A stretch of 64,000 bases of DNA from Bullera alba (GCA_001600095.1 BCIX01000001.1:7093198-7157197), one strand, 5' to 3'. Positions 1 to 15,895 are shown, numbered from the stretch's first letter. Notes: generated by a model from the sequence alone, not told the origin. Numbers and translations: made by a program.

Positions 1-2873
<2,873 letters not shown>

Positions 2874-3099
2874 AGAGCAGGAGAAATAGGAGGACCGTTT
2901 GGAACATCTCATTGTACCCGTATATAGAACCGCCTTTCGACTTCGACTATTCATTGGGTTTACCGTCAACTCTTTTGAGTTGCATGCAGTCCTGAACAGA
3001 GTCCGGTGATGCACATTCATGCCGGGTATCCGATATGCAGGATTTGTGTCTACGTCTATGTACATGCGAGGACAGACCAGACAAGATGTTCGTCTCGCT

Positions 3100-5134
3100 T
3101 CATGATGTCGGTTGATCAGAGGGCGTGGATAAGTCTCTCCTCTGCCAGACTTGGATGAAGCTCTCGCCCAAAAACACCATCTCCTTCCTGACCTCTTCCA
3201 CCCTCAGATCCTGCATCTCGAACCATTTCTCAGAGTCTCCTCCTCCTCGTCCCGCCCTCTGATGAATCTTCCATGTCATCGTCGAGTCGTCCTCGCCCCC
3301 GTTCCTGGCCTTGCGCTTGGCCAACGAGGCTTCGGTGATTCCCGGTCCTGTGCCCTTGGATTGGGTGGACGCGATCGTCGAGTCGAGGGTGACGTTGGAC
3401 AGCATGTCGTACACTGTATGCAGGGGTGAAGACGGTTTGGGATCGACGTCTAAGGGTTCACAAAGCGATCAGCACCACATCATACTCGAGTCTCAGGTGC
3501 ACCCACAATCACTGAGCTCTACTCCACGAAGGGGGAAGTTGACAATGGTCGGATTCTTCTCATCCACAAAGCTGTTTTTGGTGAACCGCTTGATGTGCAA
3601 TATCAGGTATGGCGGCAGAGCAGTCAGGTGGTGCCGTTTGAGCGTTGGACCGAATTCCTTGAGAGGTACCGTCAGCTTTCCTTTCGGCATATCGAACGAC
3701 TTCTGAGACCTACTTGAGTAGTCTTCCCGTCAAATTTGGCCAGAATTGCCGATAGAGGGACTTGAGGGATGATCTTCTTCTCGTTCATGTCGGTGAACAG
3801 CGGCGTGGCCGGCAGATCGAGGGCCAAGAACAGGAATGGCGAAGACACCGTTTGTATATCTGTACATCGTGTCAGTATGACGCCTAACTCTCAGAACCAT
3901 TGTCAGAACTTACCTCTGCCAATATCGAACACGGGCCTGCTCTGGTTCTTGTGAATGATGACCTGTTGGGTCTCAATCTGAACCTTGCCCTGAAAGGTGG
4001 AGTAGATCACACTCGAGCCCCGTTTCTTCGTTCCCCCAAGATCTCGGTGCAGAGTGTTGACCAGCCAGCCGAGAAATTCCACTGGATCACCCTGTTCCGT
4101 CATCTTGAATTTACCATTACTCCTTTTCGACACTTCTTGCAGAAACTCGTGTGGACTGATCTGGGCTTTGAACAAGCGCGGGTTCCATAATCGCTTCGTA
4201 AATGTCTGTAGTCTTTTGACCAGCTCGGTAGGGCGAGCTTCCTCCTGTAGTTGAGGCGTCGTTGGGTTCAGGAAGAAATCTCGGACTGGTGGCACATGTA
4301 AGAGGAGCTGAAGGACGACGTTGAGGTGATCGTTTGCTTTGATGTTGTTGAGACCGATATATCCCGGCAAGTATGACTCTCCGCCGAGCGCATACGAAGG
4401 TGACGGCAGGTCTGATAGTGGAGCGAGATCGGCAGGCTTGTATCTGGGATTGAGGACGTGTATAATGTTGTTGAGGGAAGGGTCCGATACAGGATAGCCT
4501 TCGGGCAGAATGTAGAACTGTCAAAGGAGATTAGCATGTTGTGTATTGTGAGGCTGAAACCAACATACCTTCTCCGTCGCGAGATTCAGCCATACTCGGT
4601 GATTGTCTCCGACAGCATGTCTGTACGCCCAACTGCCCCTACCCCGTCCTTGAAAGTACTTGCCGCAAACCAAACAGGCGTATACGTTGATGTTGCTCAA
4701 ACTCTTTGAACACAACTTTTCGAAATCGAAGTCGAGCGACTGTCTCGATACCTGCAATTTATCAGCCGTGTACATGACCTAACGGTTTCCAGCAGTGCAC
4801 TCACGGTGTCGAGATACATGTCTCTCCTCGAGAGATCTTCATCTTCCGCTGCGGCATTGACATCCTCAGGGTCATCTTCCTCGTCGGAACTCTGATCAAC
4901 AGCGGAAGCCAGCATATCTGGCGGAGGGGGCGCTGATGTCGAGGGAGGCGGTGGATGACTCGTCTCTCCGTTGACATGCCCGTTTGTGAGGCCATTCGTT
5001 GTGCTCGTTGATGCAGCGGCTGAAGGCGAGGGCGGTAGAGCACTGAAGCTCTCGTCAGGGTCCAGACGTGCTCGTTTGGCGGCAGGAGGGGATGTTGGCG
5101 GTGTTCGCATTGGTGACCTGAAAGGCGACGCCAT
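3100..5134 (-). CDS. SAD1: U4/U6.U5 tri-snRNP protein Sad1 / USP39-like pseudo-deubiquitinase
   Basis: Spliceosome factor of the USP39/Sad1 family needed for tri-snRNP assembly. Predicted exons, in transcript order, are 5134-4805, 4751-4569, 4517-3914, 3859-3714, 3675-3507 and 3449-3100, giving 593 residues with all phases consistent. The first ~100 residues are Ser/Pro/Asp-rich. A UBP zinc finger follows (VYACLVCGKYFQGRG, then HAVGDNHRVWLN), then the USP fold beginning GLNNIKANDHLNVVLQ. The position that is the catalytic Cys in active USPs is Asp here, as in USP39, so no protease activity is expected. The later motifs LPPYLILHIKRF, NPTIVNFPL and KWFEMQDLRV match the family C-terminus. The fourth intron is only 38 bp and its acceptor was chosen from frame. 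The gene is divergent from the large gene that starts at 5697. Confidence 0.93.
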
Positions 5135-5696
5135 ATCGAAGAGGCTACTCGACTTTAAAGCGACGGTATCCAGCTCACTCGCTCGTTGACTGCTGCTCGT
5201 AAGATTCCAACACTCGTGGGGATTGCGAACTGAGTACTGAAGGCGGATTGGCAGTAGCGGTAGAGTGTGCTCAGCGGATTTCCTAGCGAGCGATCACTTT
5301 CCTTTGACCGATGGCGTCAGAGATTGGTTTGAGCTGCTTGGAGTGCGTTCGAGCCGAGGGGGGCTCTCGAGGTCTTCTGAGCTGCTGCTAGTCGTTGTGA
5401 AGGACGAGCTGACTACCTAATTGGTGCTCACCACCGTCAGCAGCAGTCTCGCTATCGACGAGTAGCTCACCGGTTTTGATGCCGCACAGTGAGGAAATTG
5501 GTTCCGTCCAGAGTGGGCTCGAGTGGAGGACATCCAGCCGGTCGAGCGTCGAGAGAGCATACCATGTTGATACCATGCCAAAGAGCACACTTGACCCTCA
5601 GAAACAGACTGCAGGCAGTGAACACGCTCTGCAAGGCTAGCAGCCGATGTTGCGCGCATGCTGCGACGCGAATAAAAGGTATCGATCCCCGTGGAC
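5135..5696. other. Divergent intergenic region, SAD1 / large HEAT-like gene
   Basis: 562 bp between two divergent start codons. It should hold both promoters. I see no clear TATA box, repeat or RNA gene. An in-frame TAA at 5673-5675 sits just upstream of the ATG at 5697 and supports that start. Confidence 0.5.
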
Positions 5697-8600
5697 ATGT
5701 CGGACTCCATGCCACCATCATCAATCAAAGACCGGCCCCGGGTTCCTTCGGGTCCAAGGCGACCACGCGAAGGGTCTTCGTCCTCGAACAATGCTTCTTC
5801 ACGGCCGTTAGCTCTCGGAGATGCTTCATCATCCGGAGGGACAAGCCGGGCACCGACACTTAGCCAGAAGAGCTCGTTGACGTCGATGCGAGTATCACGA
5901 GGTCTGTCCTCTTCAACCCTGGATAGACTGCTGGAAACGGAGCACGATTTTACGATCAGTCCCGAGCACTCTCCAGATCTCAAAGCGACAAGCCCAACTT
6001 TATCCAGGGATGATTTCGAGATATTGGACGATGGGTCAGGATCTCGAAGGGACGATATCAAGCCGGCCAAAACCGTGACCAAATCTTGGTCAAGGGATGA
6101 TCTGTCAAATGGCATGCCCATATCCCGACCTACGACGCCCACCTGGTCGTTCTCGAGCATAAAAAATGGTAGCCCTATCAAGAGCCCACCGGTAAAAGTC
6201 CGTCCAAAGCCCTCCAAGCTCAACACGAATCTGGGAGCACCTTCAGCTTCGCCCACGAGACCAGTGTCGCCGGGATTGAAACACTGGCAGCAGGTCCGAC
6301 AACATGTCATGGCACCTACACCTGTCGATGAGAAGCCTCAGGCGAAAGCCCCTCGAAAACTCAACCTGGTCAGTAAAGCCGCCGGAAAACTTGGTTTCAA
6401 GCAAGCCGCCGAGAGCATGCTCAATTACGAGGAAAAGCGCCAATCAACGATAGCCACACTACCCCTGCTTGATGGTTTTTCCGTGGAGCAACAAGAGGAG
6501 ATTGCTAGGGAGCGCCGGAGATTTGCTCGGGACGTAAAGACATGTTTGGATGCGTGCGCCGCGGAGGAGTCGCGCAGAAGGTTGCAGCGGATTGGGTCTT
6601 CTGCAGCGGCAACAAAGGTGGTGCCAGCCCTCAAGACTGCTGGTTCTTCTCACAAAACGCCCACTGGATCAATGCACACAGCTGCTCATACAGCTCACAA
6701 GCAATTCGCTTTTGACCCAAACTTCTCGTCATTTGCACCCCTCTTGACTGAACTTCACCGACATCTTCCCGCCGCGAGGGCAAAACGACCCTGGTCAAGA
6801 ACGTGTCCACATCACGCGGCGATATTGGCCGAACTTGGCATATCATACCTTTCCGATGGAACGTCCACCGATGGAGAGAGACAGCAAGCCCTCGAAGTGT
6901 TTGGAGTGGTCGTGCGCAATTGGTCTTCGGACAGTGCGGAAGAAGAGCTCGACAGGTGGCTTTGGCTATGTCGAGCACTCTTGACGCAGGACAGACATTT
7001 GCGGAACAGAGGCCTGCCCCTACTCGCAAGCTTCCTGCACGCGGACCCAACCCTTCCTGCCGGACCCGACAGGCCACATTCCGCCGTGGCTTTTCAGTCC
7101 ATCGTCACGGCCCTCGTCAAACTCCTACACGCAGTCGAGCGGAGCGAGTATGACGCGGACGAACATCTACATCTTGTCACCTCGCTTCTCAGTGATACCG
7201 TTGATGGTATCGTGATGGATGTTGAATTTCCAACATTGGCCGAGGTGCTGGGCAAGGCGAAAATGCAGAATCTGGAGGGCTCCTCCGGCGGGATTGAGAG
7301 AGAATTGCTTTGGCTGGCTGTGGGCAAAGTTATGAGAGATCCAAATCAGCTGTCAACTTGGCTGCTCGTTACTCGTCATACTCCAAACGTGAGTATCTCC
7401 GAGACCGACCACAATCTTAGCTGACGTCTTTCAGCGCTTCGCACCACCACCCATTCTTCATGCTACGCCTCCGGCTATTCTACACATGCGGGCCCTCTCC
7501 ACCTCCGTACACCTTATGTCGCTGTCAATTTTGATCCGCTCGACATCAACCGACATCGACACTCTGCAGCTTGTCTGGCATTTCGCTGAAAGGCATGTCC
7601 TCGCCGATATCGAACATATAATCGACTTTCGCGACGACGTACTGCCGGGTATATGTGGGCTACTGCTCAGTGCTGAACTAGCCGGACATCGACTAAGCGC
7701 TCAGCTCGTCACGTCGGTCCCCATCGATGATAACGACCCTTTCTATGGTGTACCAGAGAACGGGCACCATCCGTTGGTGTTCGATCATCATCGCGCTCGT
7801 TTGATCGACATGTTCGCAGATGCTCGGTCCCGAGCTCACCTTCATACAACGCTCAAGTCATTAGTAGGTGACGTTTCAATGGCATCGCTGACAGCTCGTA
7901 GATGTCGAAAACGTCGACAACGTTGCTCTTCGCAATGGCGAAAAGTCTACTCCAGACCCAAGACTTAATACCATTGGGTCAGCACACGGTATCTCTACTC
8001 CTGGCTGTGAGTCATCTTGACGACTGCCCCGTCCATATCTGATCCGTCCGTCTAGGATTCGATCGTGATGACCAAAGAGCCCACCTCGAGACAGTTCTTG
8101 CTCCATCTCAAGACCCAGTACCCACAGCTGCTGTATAAACCCCTCTTCTCGCTATCAGCTTCGACTGGAGAAGAGGCGGTTTTCTCGCATTTAGAGGTGG
8201 TCAAAGCTCTCGCATCTCAACTAGGTTTTGGATTCTGGACCTCGGCCGATCCCCAAATGCTGGTTATACTGCTCATGGGTGATCTCGCTCCCAAGCAGAA
8301 TAAGGGCAAAGAGAAGGAAGGCGAAACTCCCCTGGTACAGGTCAAACTGGGCCGGTATGTCGTCCTCATCGAACTGCTCAAAGCCCTTCAAAGCGTCGCG
8401 TCGGTACAGACGAAAAAGCCGGAGTCAGCATTGCGAACTTCGCTTGAATCTCTGGAGAGTAAATTCGGGGCGATGCTCATCGCAGAAGAGCGAGACCGAT
8501 CCTTGCCTTCTTGGTACCGTACCTTGGTGTGTAAGCTGTTCATGGCAATACGAACCATCACCCGATCCGTCAAAAGTTCCAAATGGCAACAACTGGTGGT

Positions 8601-11600
8601 AAAATGGTATACCGAGGCCGAACGACCGAACGAGGCTGCCGAGTCGACCATATTGGACAGTTATAAGAAACTGTTGTCGAAAGCTGAACGACAAAAAGCC
8701 CTAGACGAAGCTGGCAACAATCCCGCCTCCATTGGACCCTCAGCCGGTAAGCAGGCGACAAGCAAGAAAAGCAGTAACTGGACTGGAGCTGGACCGGGGC
8801 TGGAGGATTTGACTCTTTCTTCCAGCTGCGCGACACTGCTGGTTGCAATTCAGGCGTGTTTGAGTAACGAATCGTGGATGGCTCTACTTCCCCATGTGTG
8901 GCATCGTTGTGACACTGCTGCCAAAGATGCGCCTGCGGTGAGTGCTTTGGAGTACAAGGAGATCAATGCTGACTCTTCTCAGACGACTTTTCTACTCATG
9001 AAATGTGCCGAGTTGCTCCCTGAAGCCCTGAGGGATGTGATACTGGACGATCTGTATAAGTGAGTACGCTCCCCTTCCCGGCGAAAACTGCACTGACCGG
9101 CAATAGCTCAAATGTAGACCACCGCGCACAAGCGTTGCGTAAGCTAGTCAGGCTTTATGGCTGGCGTCATCATGTGCTGGGCCAATTGGTGCTGCACGAT
9201 CGCAAAGGGCCCATATTCCGCTTCCACGCCCATACTCTCGAGTTCGTCAGCACCGACATCGGCTCATCACAGTGGGTTGCACCGCATGAAGCACAGGCTG
9301 TTGCGCTTCAAAAGTTTGGCACAAATCTACCATTGGAGCTACGGCAGAGGCTCATGGCTCTTGGATGGAACGATGACGATGGAGCGAGAACCAAGTCTGA
9401 TTGGGAACAAATGCCAGTTTCGTCTCTGCCGAGCCTTCAGTTCCTGTCGGAATCGACCAGCGACGGCAGTATTCAACACGGCCACAGCCCGTCTCCGTCT
9501 CTCGGCAGAGCCGACTCAAATGGCTCGTCGTCTTCTCGGATCGGCAAATCTCGCAAGGCAATCTTCGCCCCGGCTCTGGCCTCAATCATCGCTGAGCAAG
9601 CCGCTGTCCTGGCCCATGATCCCGATAGCACGGTCTCGGCTCTGTCCGCCGAGGTTGTCAGATTGTTGCAGCGGGATGACCCATCTGTTCTGCTGCGAAC
9701 ATTCACCGATAGGATCAGCTTCCACTTCGGCTCGGCTTTATCGACTTTGGGACCTCTGATCGCGGCGCCGACACCCGGCTTTGCCTACCTCGCCCTCAAC
9801 GCCATAGTGGGGTATCTCAAGTCGGCAGTGCGCTCCGACCCGGCATTTGTCCACTACAAGAAGGCGCTGGCCATGGTGACGGCTCTTGCCCCCCACGTCA
9901 GTGCACTTACACTTCGGTCGATCAGGAAGAGCAAAGCGGAACACGTCCTACTGCCCGCTTCGATCCACGAAGAAGAGGGTGGATTCAAAGTACACCAGCC
10001 GTGGAGGGACGGATCGACGACTGTCCAGACTGCTCAACTCCTCTTCTTGAACGAGATTCTCAAAGCCAATCCTCGAGACGTGTACATTATCAAAAAGATG
10101 CTGTCGAACCTGCAAATCCAACCTTCACTTCCGGATATTGATTTCGCCCGGGCCTGGCTCATCCTGGTCACCAACTTATTTTCGACCATTAACCGGAACT
10201 ACAATGACCGAGCCGAGCTCCGTCACTTTCTCACCAACGTAGTTCACATATTGAGGATACATGGTCAGCAAGATCTACTCGCTGCTTCACACTCGATGCG
10301 GATCATCATGCTGTGTTCGGCTCGATTCCGGAGATTGTTCACGTCGATGGGTCTCACCACGATTATGGCCACCGTGTACGAGACATACGCGCAGTCTGGG
10401 GGAAATCGCGCCTTGGCCGACTGTATCGAATTCGGTGTGAAATCGCTGTATCGCATCCACTCGGACTACTTTGTCTACCAGACCTGTGTCATCATCTCCG
10501 AGCTCGACTACACCGACGCCGCGCCTGTCTACGAGCTACTGGCCAGTCTTTCTCAGCCGCCATCCCCTTTGGCCGGCGTAGCATCCGGCCTTCGTGGACT
10601 CAACGACAAGGAGGAACTTGAGGCGCTGGTTCAGATGTTGGCTGGACCGGAACTATCGCTGTTGGAGATCGGAACCGCCGCAAATCAGAGACAACTGAAC
10701 GAAATGGCCAGTATCAATCTAGGAGACGCGATCTTCCCTCGAGAAAACATCGTCAGGCTCTTCATCACCGCCATTGCAGCCAATCCAGCCAGTCTGCCGA
10801 CCATACGACTCTTGAAACTGTTCGCCGCCATCATACCACACATCAAGGACTCACCCTCTATCACTTTGCTCAGGGATGGTGTCGAGGCTTTGGCTGTCAT
10901 CATGTACAAGGGCAAAGCGGCGGATGAACTTGCCGTCAAGGTCTTCCAGGCAAACACCGACACTCTGAAACCTGATTGGGCGATGGCTCGTAAGGAGTTT
11001 ATACTCCTGGTCGAACGGTACGCCGTCTCTGGCGGTCAACTCTCCGCTTCTGCGATTCGATGCGCACTCGACATCGTCCTACATCTACTGCGAACTCAAG
11101 AGGAGCACGTTGGACCCGCAGCGACATCGATGCTCAGGGCATTAGCGAAAACACACCTCTCGAGATCTGGATCTCATCCGCTGACTTACCTTCGAGACAT
11201 TGCTCCCATCTATCGCGCCTTCATCGCCAGCGTCGACTTTTCTGGCCTACTGGACGAGATTACAGGGTTCATCGTCAACGCGGGTTACGAGCTGGAAGCG
11301 GAGTTGACAAAAATCATCGTCGACTCTTACTTTGGTCCGGTACTCCGCTTACTGGCCAACGCTTCAGAGGGCAGACTGGTGATTCAAGACACACTACGCT
11401 CGAGTGTGGTGGAGCTCGCCAAGGCGGCGTGTTTACTGCATGGGAGTGCGACTGGGCATCTGGAGAGGTGTTCCTTGGACCCAACACTGCTTGCAACTCT
11501 CATCATCCCATTGTGCGAAGAGCTCCATGTGCCCGAGGGGTCAAGTAAGGCGTCATTGGTGAACGCCACCTGGATCCGATTACTGGACTATCTGGTGCGA

Positions 11601-12960
11601 GCTCCGAAACGAAAGCTGTCGGCAAAACTCCCACGAGACACGAAATACGCTATCGCCTCTACCGTTCTCACTCTGCAGGCCATCAAGGTCATACTGCTCC
11701 GAGCGCCACAAGCCATCTCCCAGGTCGATGGATTATGGAGCTACATGGCTCAATACCTGGCAAATACCATTGCTGGGGGCAGTGGACGGTTCATCAATTC
11801 CGCGTCTCCCCGACACTCCGCCCCTCGCATCATAGACTGGATGATGTGGTCGACGTACGAATTGGTAATGCTGTTCCCATCGCCATTGAACATCGACCTG
11901 CGACATCACGTCAAGCTCGCCATTGCTGCATTGCAAGCCGATGGCACTAGATCGGGTGCTTCCTCTCCTGGCTTGGATGGATTCCAGGACAGATCCAGGC
12001 GTGTCTCGTCATCACCGTTTGTCGGTGGGCGAGCGCGAATGGCATCGTTTCGTTCTACTAGGGACGGAAGCTTCAGAGAGACCTCGCCAATGTTTGATCA
12101 ACAACGTCTCAGTCCCAATCTCCTCCGAGCTAGGGATCACCCCGCAACATCCAATACACACTCTCGATCATCTAGCTTGACCCCATCGCCGCACTCGCTC
12201 AGCCATAGTCGACTCCCATCGAGCGATTTTTCCGCCAATCCCACCGGCAGACCCAGCTTTGCCGACTTGTCAATGCGACGGTCCTCTCGAGCTACCATGA
12301 CGATGGCAGACCAGATCGTTCCGGTACGAGAGCCGGCGACTCCCAGATTTCCTTCATCGCAGTCCGTTCGGCAGGTGCACGGGACAGGCGGTCAGGGTGG
12401 TGCTATCGTCCACCTCCTAGGCGCGCCCAATCAGGTCTTGACCTCTACTGCCGGATCCAACCCCGGTCACTATTCAGGTGGTGCAGTCAATACATCCAAT
12501 GCCCTGAGAGAGTTCAGGCTGGAGAAGAAACTAGGCCAGATTACCGCTCGGGCGGTAAGAGTGTGTCAAATTGCTTTGGGAGGCATGTCTGAGGATGAAA
12601 TGGAGAATGAGCCCGTTCGTATGTGGAGTACACAAGAAGCTCTGGTGAGTCTGCCTCCATAGTCCCTTCTTGACATCTCAGAATGACACTGAGAGTCGAT
12701 CGTAGAACTCTGTCAAAGAGCAAACCAGGCTCTTCATCGAGGAAGAATGCCGAGATCTATTCGCAGCAAGGGACGACGGATTACCTGAGCAGGATACGGG
12801 AACTGAGAAGGGAGACGACGAGGACGAGGGATACTCGTTCAGTCAATTGGATAGAGTATACGACCGAGACGAATATGACGACAAACACGACTATCGGGCT
12901 CATGAAGAGGCGGAAAAGCTCGTGGCGAGGTTGCCCATCTTGTCCATCTCTTCGCCCTAA
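5697..12960 (+). CDS. Very large helical-repeat protein, possibly UNC80-like fungal family
   Basis: Predicted exons are 5697-7388, 7435-7863, 7902-8006, 8056-8937, 8983-9059, 9107-12644 and 12706-12960, giving about 2,325 residues. The ATG at 5697 is the first after an in-frame stop. Residues 1 to ~210 are Ser/Pro-rich and disordered. A short charged helix follows (EEKRQSTIATLPLL; EIARERRRFARDV). The long middle is rich in Leu/Ala amphipathic helices like HEAT/ARM repeats, for example LWLCRALLTQ and RLLKLFAAIIPHI. A Ser/Arg-rich stretch at about 11940-12480 precedes a short helical end and an acidic tail. No catalytic motif or membrane segment stands out. Size and layout fit fungal proteins annotated with an UNC80 C-terminal domain, but that is recall of the family, not a motif I can prove. 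A Furry/Tao3 scaffold was considered and is less likely. The 45-nt piece at 8938-8982 has intron borders but is in frame, so it may be retained. Confidence 0.8.
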
Positions 12961-13138
12961 AACGCCTTTACGAGCACCGGCGCCCGCGTCGACACTACTA
13001 GATGTAATATGTTGTACTCTAGCAAGGATAGAACATGTATCGCATGGGTATCGAATTCTAGCTCTAAGCCTTGACGGGTACCCCGGGGACTGTCATGCAA
13101 AGTATCTCTGCTGACCAGACAAGTGAAAACGACCGCTA

Positions 13139-15451
13139 TCACGCTCGCAGTCCTTTGACAGCCATGGTTGTCGACCTCAATCGGCGGCCGGGCACTATGA
13201 CATCGTTGAGATGGGTTTGCTTGGAGGGTGAAGCCGGTGAAGGCCCATGCTCCTTGCGAGGCCCTGTCCTTGTCGGCGTGTGCGAGGCTCTGACCGCCTT
13301 TCTGATGGGCGCGGCTTTAGGTTTCGACCTGTCAATTTTAGTCAGCATTTGCAGTTCTCTCGTCCTCGAATTGACATACAGGGATGACTCGTCTTCCTTG
13401 TTCTGATGACCAGTATTTCGGTTCCTCAGGATACCTCCAATGGTTTGGTGGGAGAACGTATCCAAGACTGTACTGGTCCCAAAGCTGGATGCCTCGCTGT
13501 GGCCACGGGGTGGATCCTGTTCCGTTCCTTCGCGTCTGAGCTTGCTTGCAGGTACCTTTAGCTTCTTAGGCTTGGGCGCGCCGACATTGAGACTTGTGGA
13601 GCGAGCCTCGCCATTCTGAGCGCGGCTGTTACTCGTGACCAGACTCTCGCACAGCTCCAATTGGAAGGGCGCAGGAGTCGCTCTATCGAGGCGACGGACG
13701 CGGACGGTGTTGACTCGGGGTGTGAACTCGCCTTTCGTCTTCATGCGCGAAATGACATGCTGCGGCTTTCGTGGTGCTAGCGGCATATGCGGTGTGTTCC
13801 TAATCGGCGTCATGACCGTTGGAGTCTGCTGTCGAGGAGGTGTCACGCGATTGACAGGAAAGACAACAGCCTGTTGACAATAATCTTCAGCTGGTTCGTA
13901 GAGGCATCAGTCGATATAGCTGTACTCACCGGTTTGGCATTAGGTGACAAGTGAATCGCCCGAAGCGGTCTGCCGAGTGCCATGGCCACCCTCCTTTCGC
14001 GTGAAGAAGCTGTACATCGCGTCAGTCCGCGAAGTAAGTAGTGGGCCTTCAAAGTCACTCACTGCTGCGCTCTTTAACTTTATCCGGGACATCAACCCAA
14101 TCCAAATCCTCCACCTGCCTCCATCTACACAACATCCCTGCCCATCGTTTCTCCCAGCATGGCTCGCTCCCTTTGATCCTGTCGATGATCTTCTTATACG
14201 ACTCGCAGAGGAAGAAGTCGTGGTTGACATATGCCAAGAAGGCGACTTCTTCAATGACCGACGGCGGTAGGGGAGACGGAACATGCTCAGGGAGGTGCAG
14301 CGGTGGGATGCGGAATGGTATTGGGTCCCGGTGATCGGTTGACAGAAAGGGATTTTGCAGGATTTGGTCTATCTATCAGAATGTCAGCTGGTGTCGGTCT
14401 GATAAACGAATCCATAGCTTACCGTCAACCGTTTGTTAGGGTCTTTCTGCAAGATACTCTCGACGAGGACGGCTGGACCGCCATGATACCAATCGGCCGA
14501 TTTCCAGGGTATGAGTAATGGCTCATACACGATCCGGTTCTTCAAAACCTCAATTGTATCGTCGGGATCGTTGCCGAAAGGATGAATGGTGCCAAGCATC
14601 TTGAGCAGAAGAATACCCAGCGCCCATACGTCGTTTGCCTGCGGGTCATAAAACTCGTCCTGTGATACCAATCAGAGAATATTCCGAACCGGACGGCACG
14701 ACTCACAAGAACCTTTTCTGGGCTAGTATAGTCCAAAGTCCCACCCGCACTCTTCACATACAGCCTATCGGGGTTAAAGTGACCAAATCCAAAGTCGACA
14801 AGGACAGGAGTGTTGTTCTTGCCGATCAGGATATTGGACCGCTTGATATCTTCGTGGCTAATATCCAACGCATGGAGGGATTTGACAGTGTATAGGAGTT
14901 GTCGGTAGAATGGTACGAGGTGATGTCGCTCCCAGGGTCGATCAGAAGAGGATACTGATCGGCTGAAGAGTGTTAAGAACACGTATCTGTGAACACGAGG
15001 TCAGCTACAGGTGAAGTCGACCATTGAACAGATCACTCACGTCCATCCTCCGTCTACTATGATGCCTTCCAAGCCCACTACGCCTTTCAGTCCAGCTCCG
15101 TTCAATCCCTTGAGAAAGACTAGCTCCTTGTGCGCCTCGACAGCATCCATGATGATATCGCTCGTCGCAGGGTTACGATCTCGACTATGTAGTGCGGGGA
15201 GAATCTTGCAGGCGGCTCTTCTACCCGTTACAGTGTGGGTTGCTAGTCGAACATGAGCTGTGTGGGGTCAGCTTAGGCTGCGATGGCCAGAGTCAGGAAA
15301 CACGCAGCCTGGAATACATGTACCAAGGCGGATGGTGATACTGGATAGACAACGCGGATCACTCACCGTACGCCCCTCGTCCCAAGGTCTTGCCTAATCG
15401 CCAAAGTCCTATCTGTACCAGCTTCGTCCTCGGTGTTTCATTGCTTGTCAT
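13139..15451 (-). CDS. Protein kinase with a non-RD (HED) catalytic loop
   Basis: Seven exons predicted. The start is the ATG at 15449-15451 (MTSNETPRTKLVQIG). Subdomain I is LGKTLGRGAYG, split by the first intron in the glycine loop. The VAIK-type lysine is in AACKILPA. The catalytic loop reads HEDIKRSN (usual form HRDLKPEN), so Asp and Lys are kept but Arg is Glu. The metal-binding DFG is present as DFGFG, the activation segment ends in GTLDYTSPE, and the APE-to-F-helix region reads DVWALGILLLKML. Domain end: DPNKRLTV. After the kinase comes ~110 residues with Trp-rich helices, then a basic, Pro/Arg-rich tail of ~235 residues ending at 13139. The tail carries many SP/TP sites. It lacks enough identity to a named yeast kinase for me to assign a symbol. 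It could be a CAMK-group kinase. Activity is likely but activation-loop control should differ from RD kinases. Confidence 0.88.
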
Positions 15452-15895
15452 CTCTCAAGAAGCTCGCAAGTTGGACTCCAAAAATCAGGATCCGCTCAAG
15501 ATCGGTGAGGGACCAGAGCCAGCCAGGAGGGCCGTCGACCAAAGCGTAGAGAGGTCAGAAGAGGATGGGTTGAAGAGACGGATGATGAGAATGCTACAAT
15601 GATGAACGGACAAAGGAAGGTGAGTGGCAAAAGCAGTCGCGCACAGACCGCATGTCGGCGGTGGATGATGGGAATTGCGCACAGACCGCTTGGGTGATAG
15701 AGGGCACCGATCAGTGAGTGCGCACTATGCTATGAGTGCGGTCTCCCGGGTGATCTGTCAACGCACAGTCTGCCATCACTGTCAGGTGCTCTCGGACATC
15801 GGAGTATATGATGCAGACTCACCAGCAAGATAGGGCAGATACCGCTGGTCCGAAATTGAGTCCAAGTCCGTGAATCAACTTGACCGACCAATAGA
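15452..15895. other. Kinase upstream region with repeated AGACCGC motifs
   Basis: 444 bp between the kinase start and the 3' end of the cysteine synthase-like gene. It contains two direct copies of GCGCACAGACCGC (near 15640 and 15687) and an inverted GCGGTCT near 15737. No RNA gene is seen. Confidence 0.5.

Noticed and set aside
3675..3713. An apparent 11-bp intron at GTAGGT..CTCAG in SAD1
   Set aside because: It is far too short for an intron. A 38-bp intron ending at the later GAAAG restores the frame and family sequence.
5417..6310. Long frame of 297 codons on the minus strand
   Set aside because: It is antisense to the first exon of the large + strand gene and reads as Ser/Arg/Gly-rich low complexity without a family pattern. 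The + strand frame is supported by splice phases over 7 kb.
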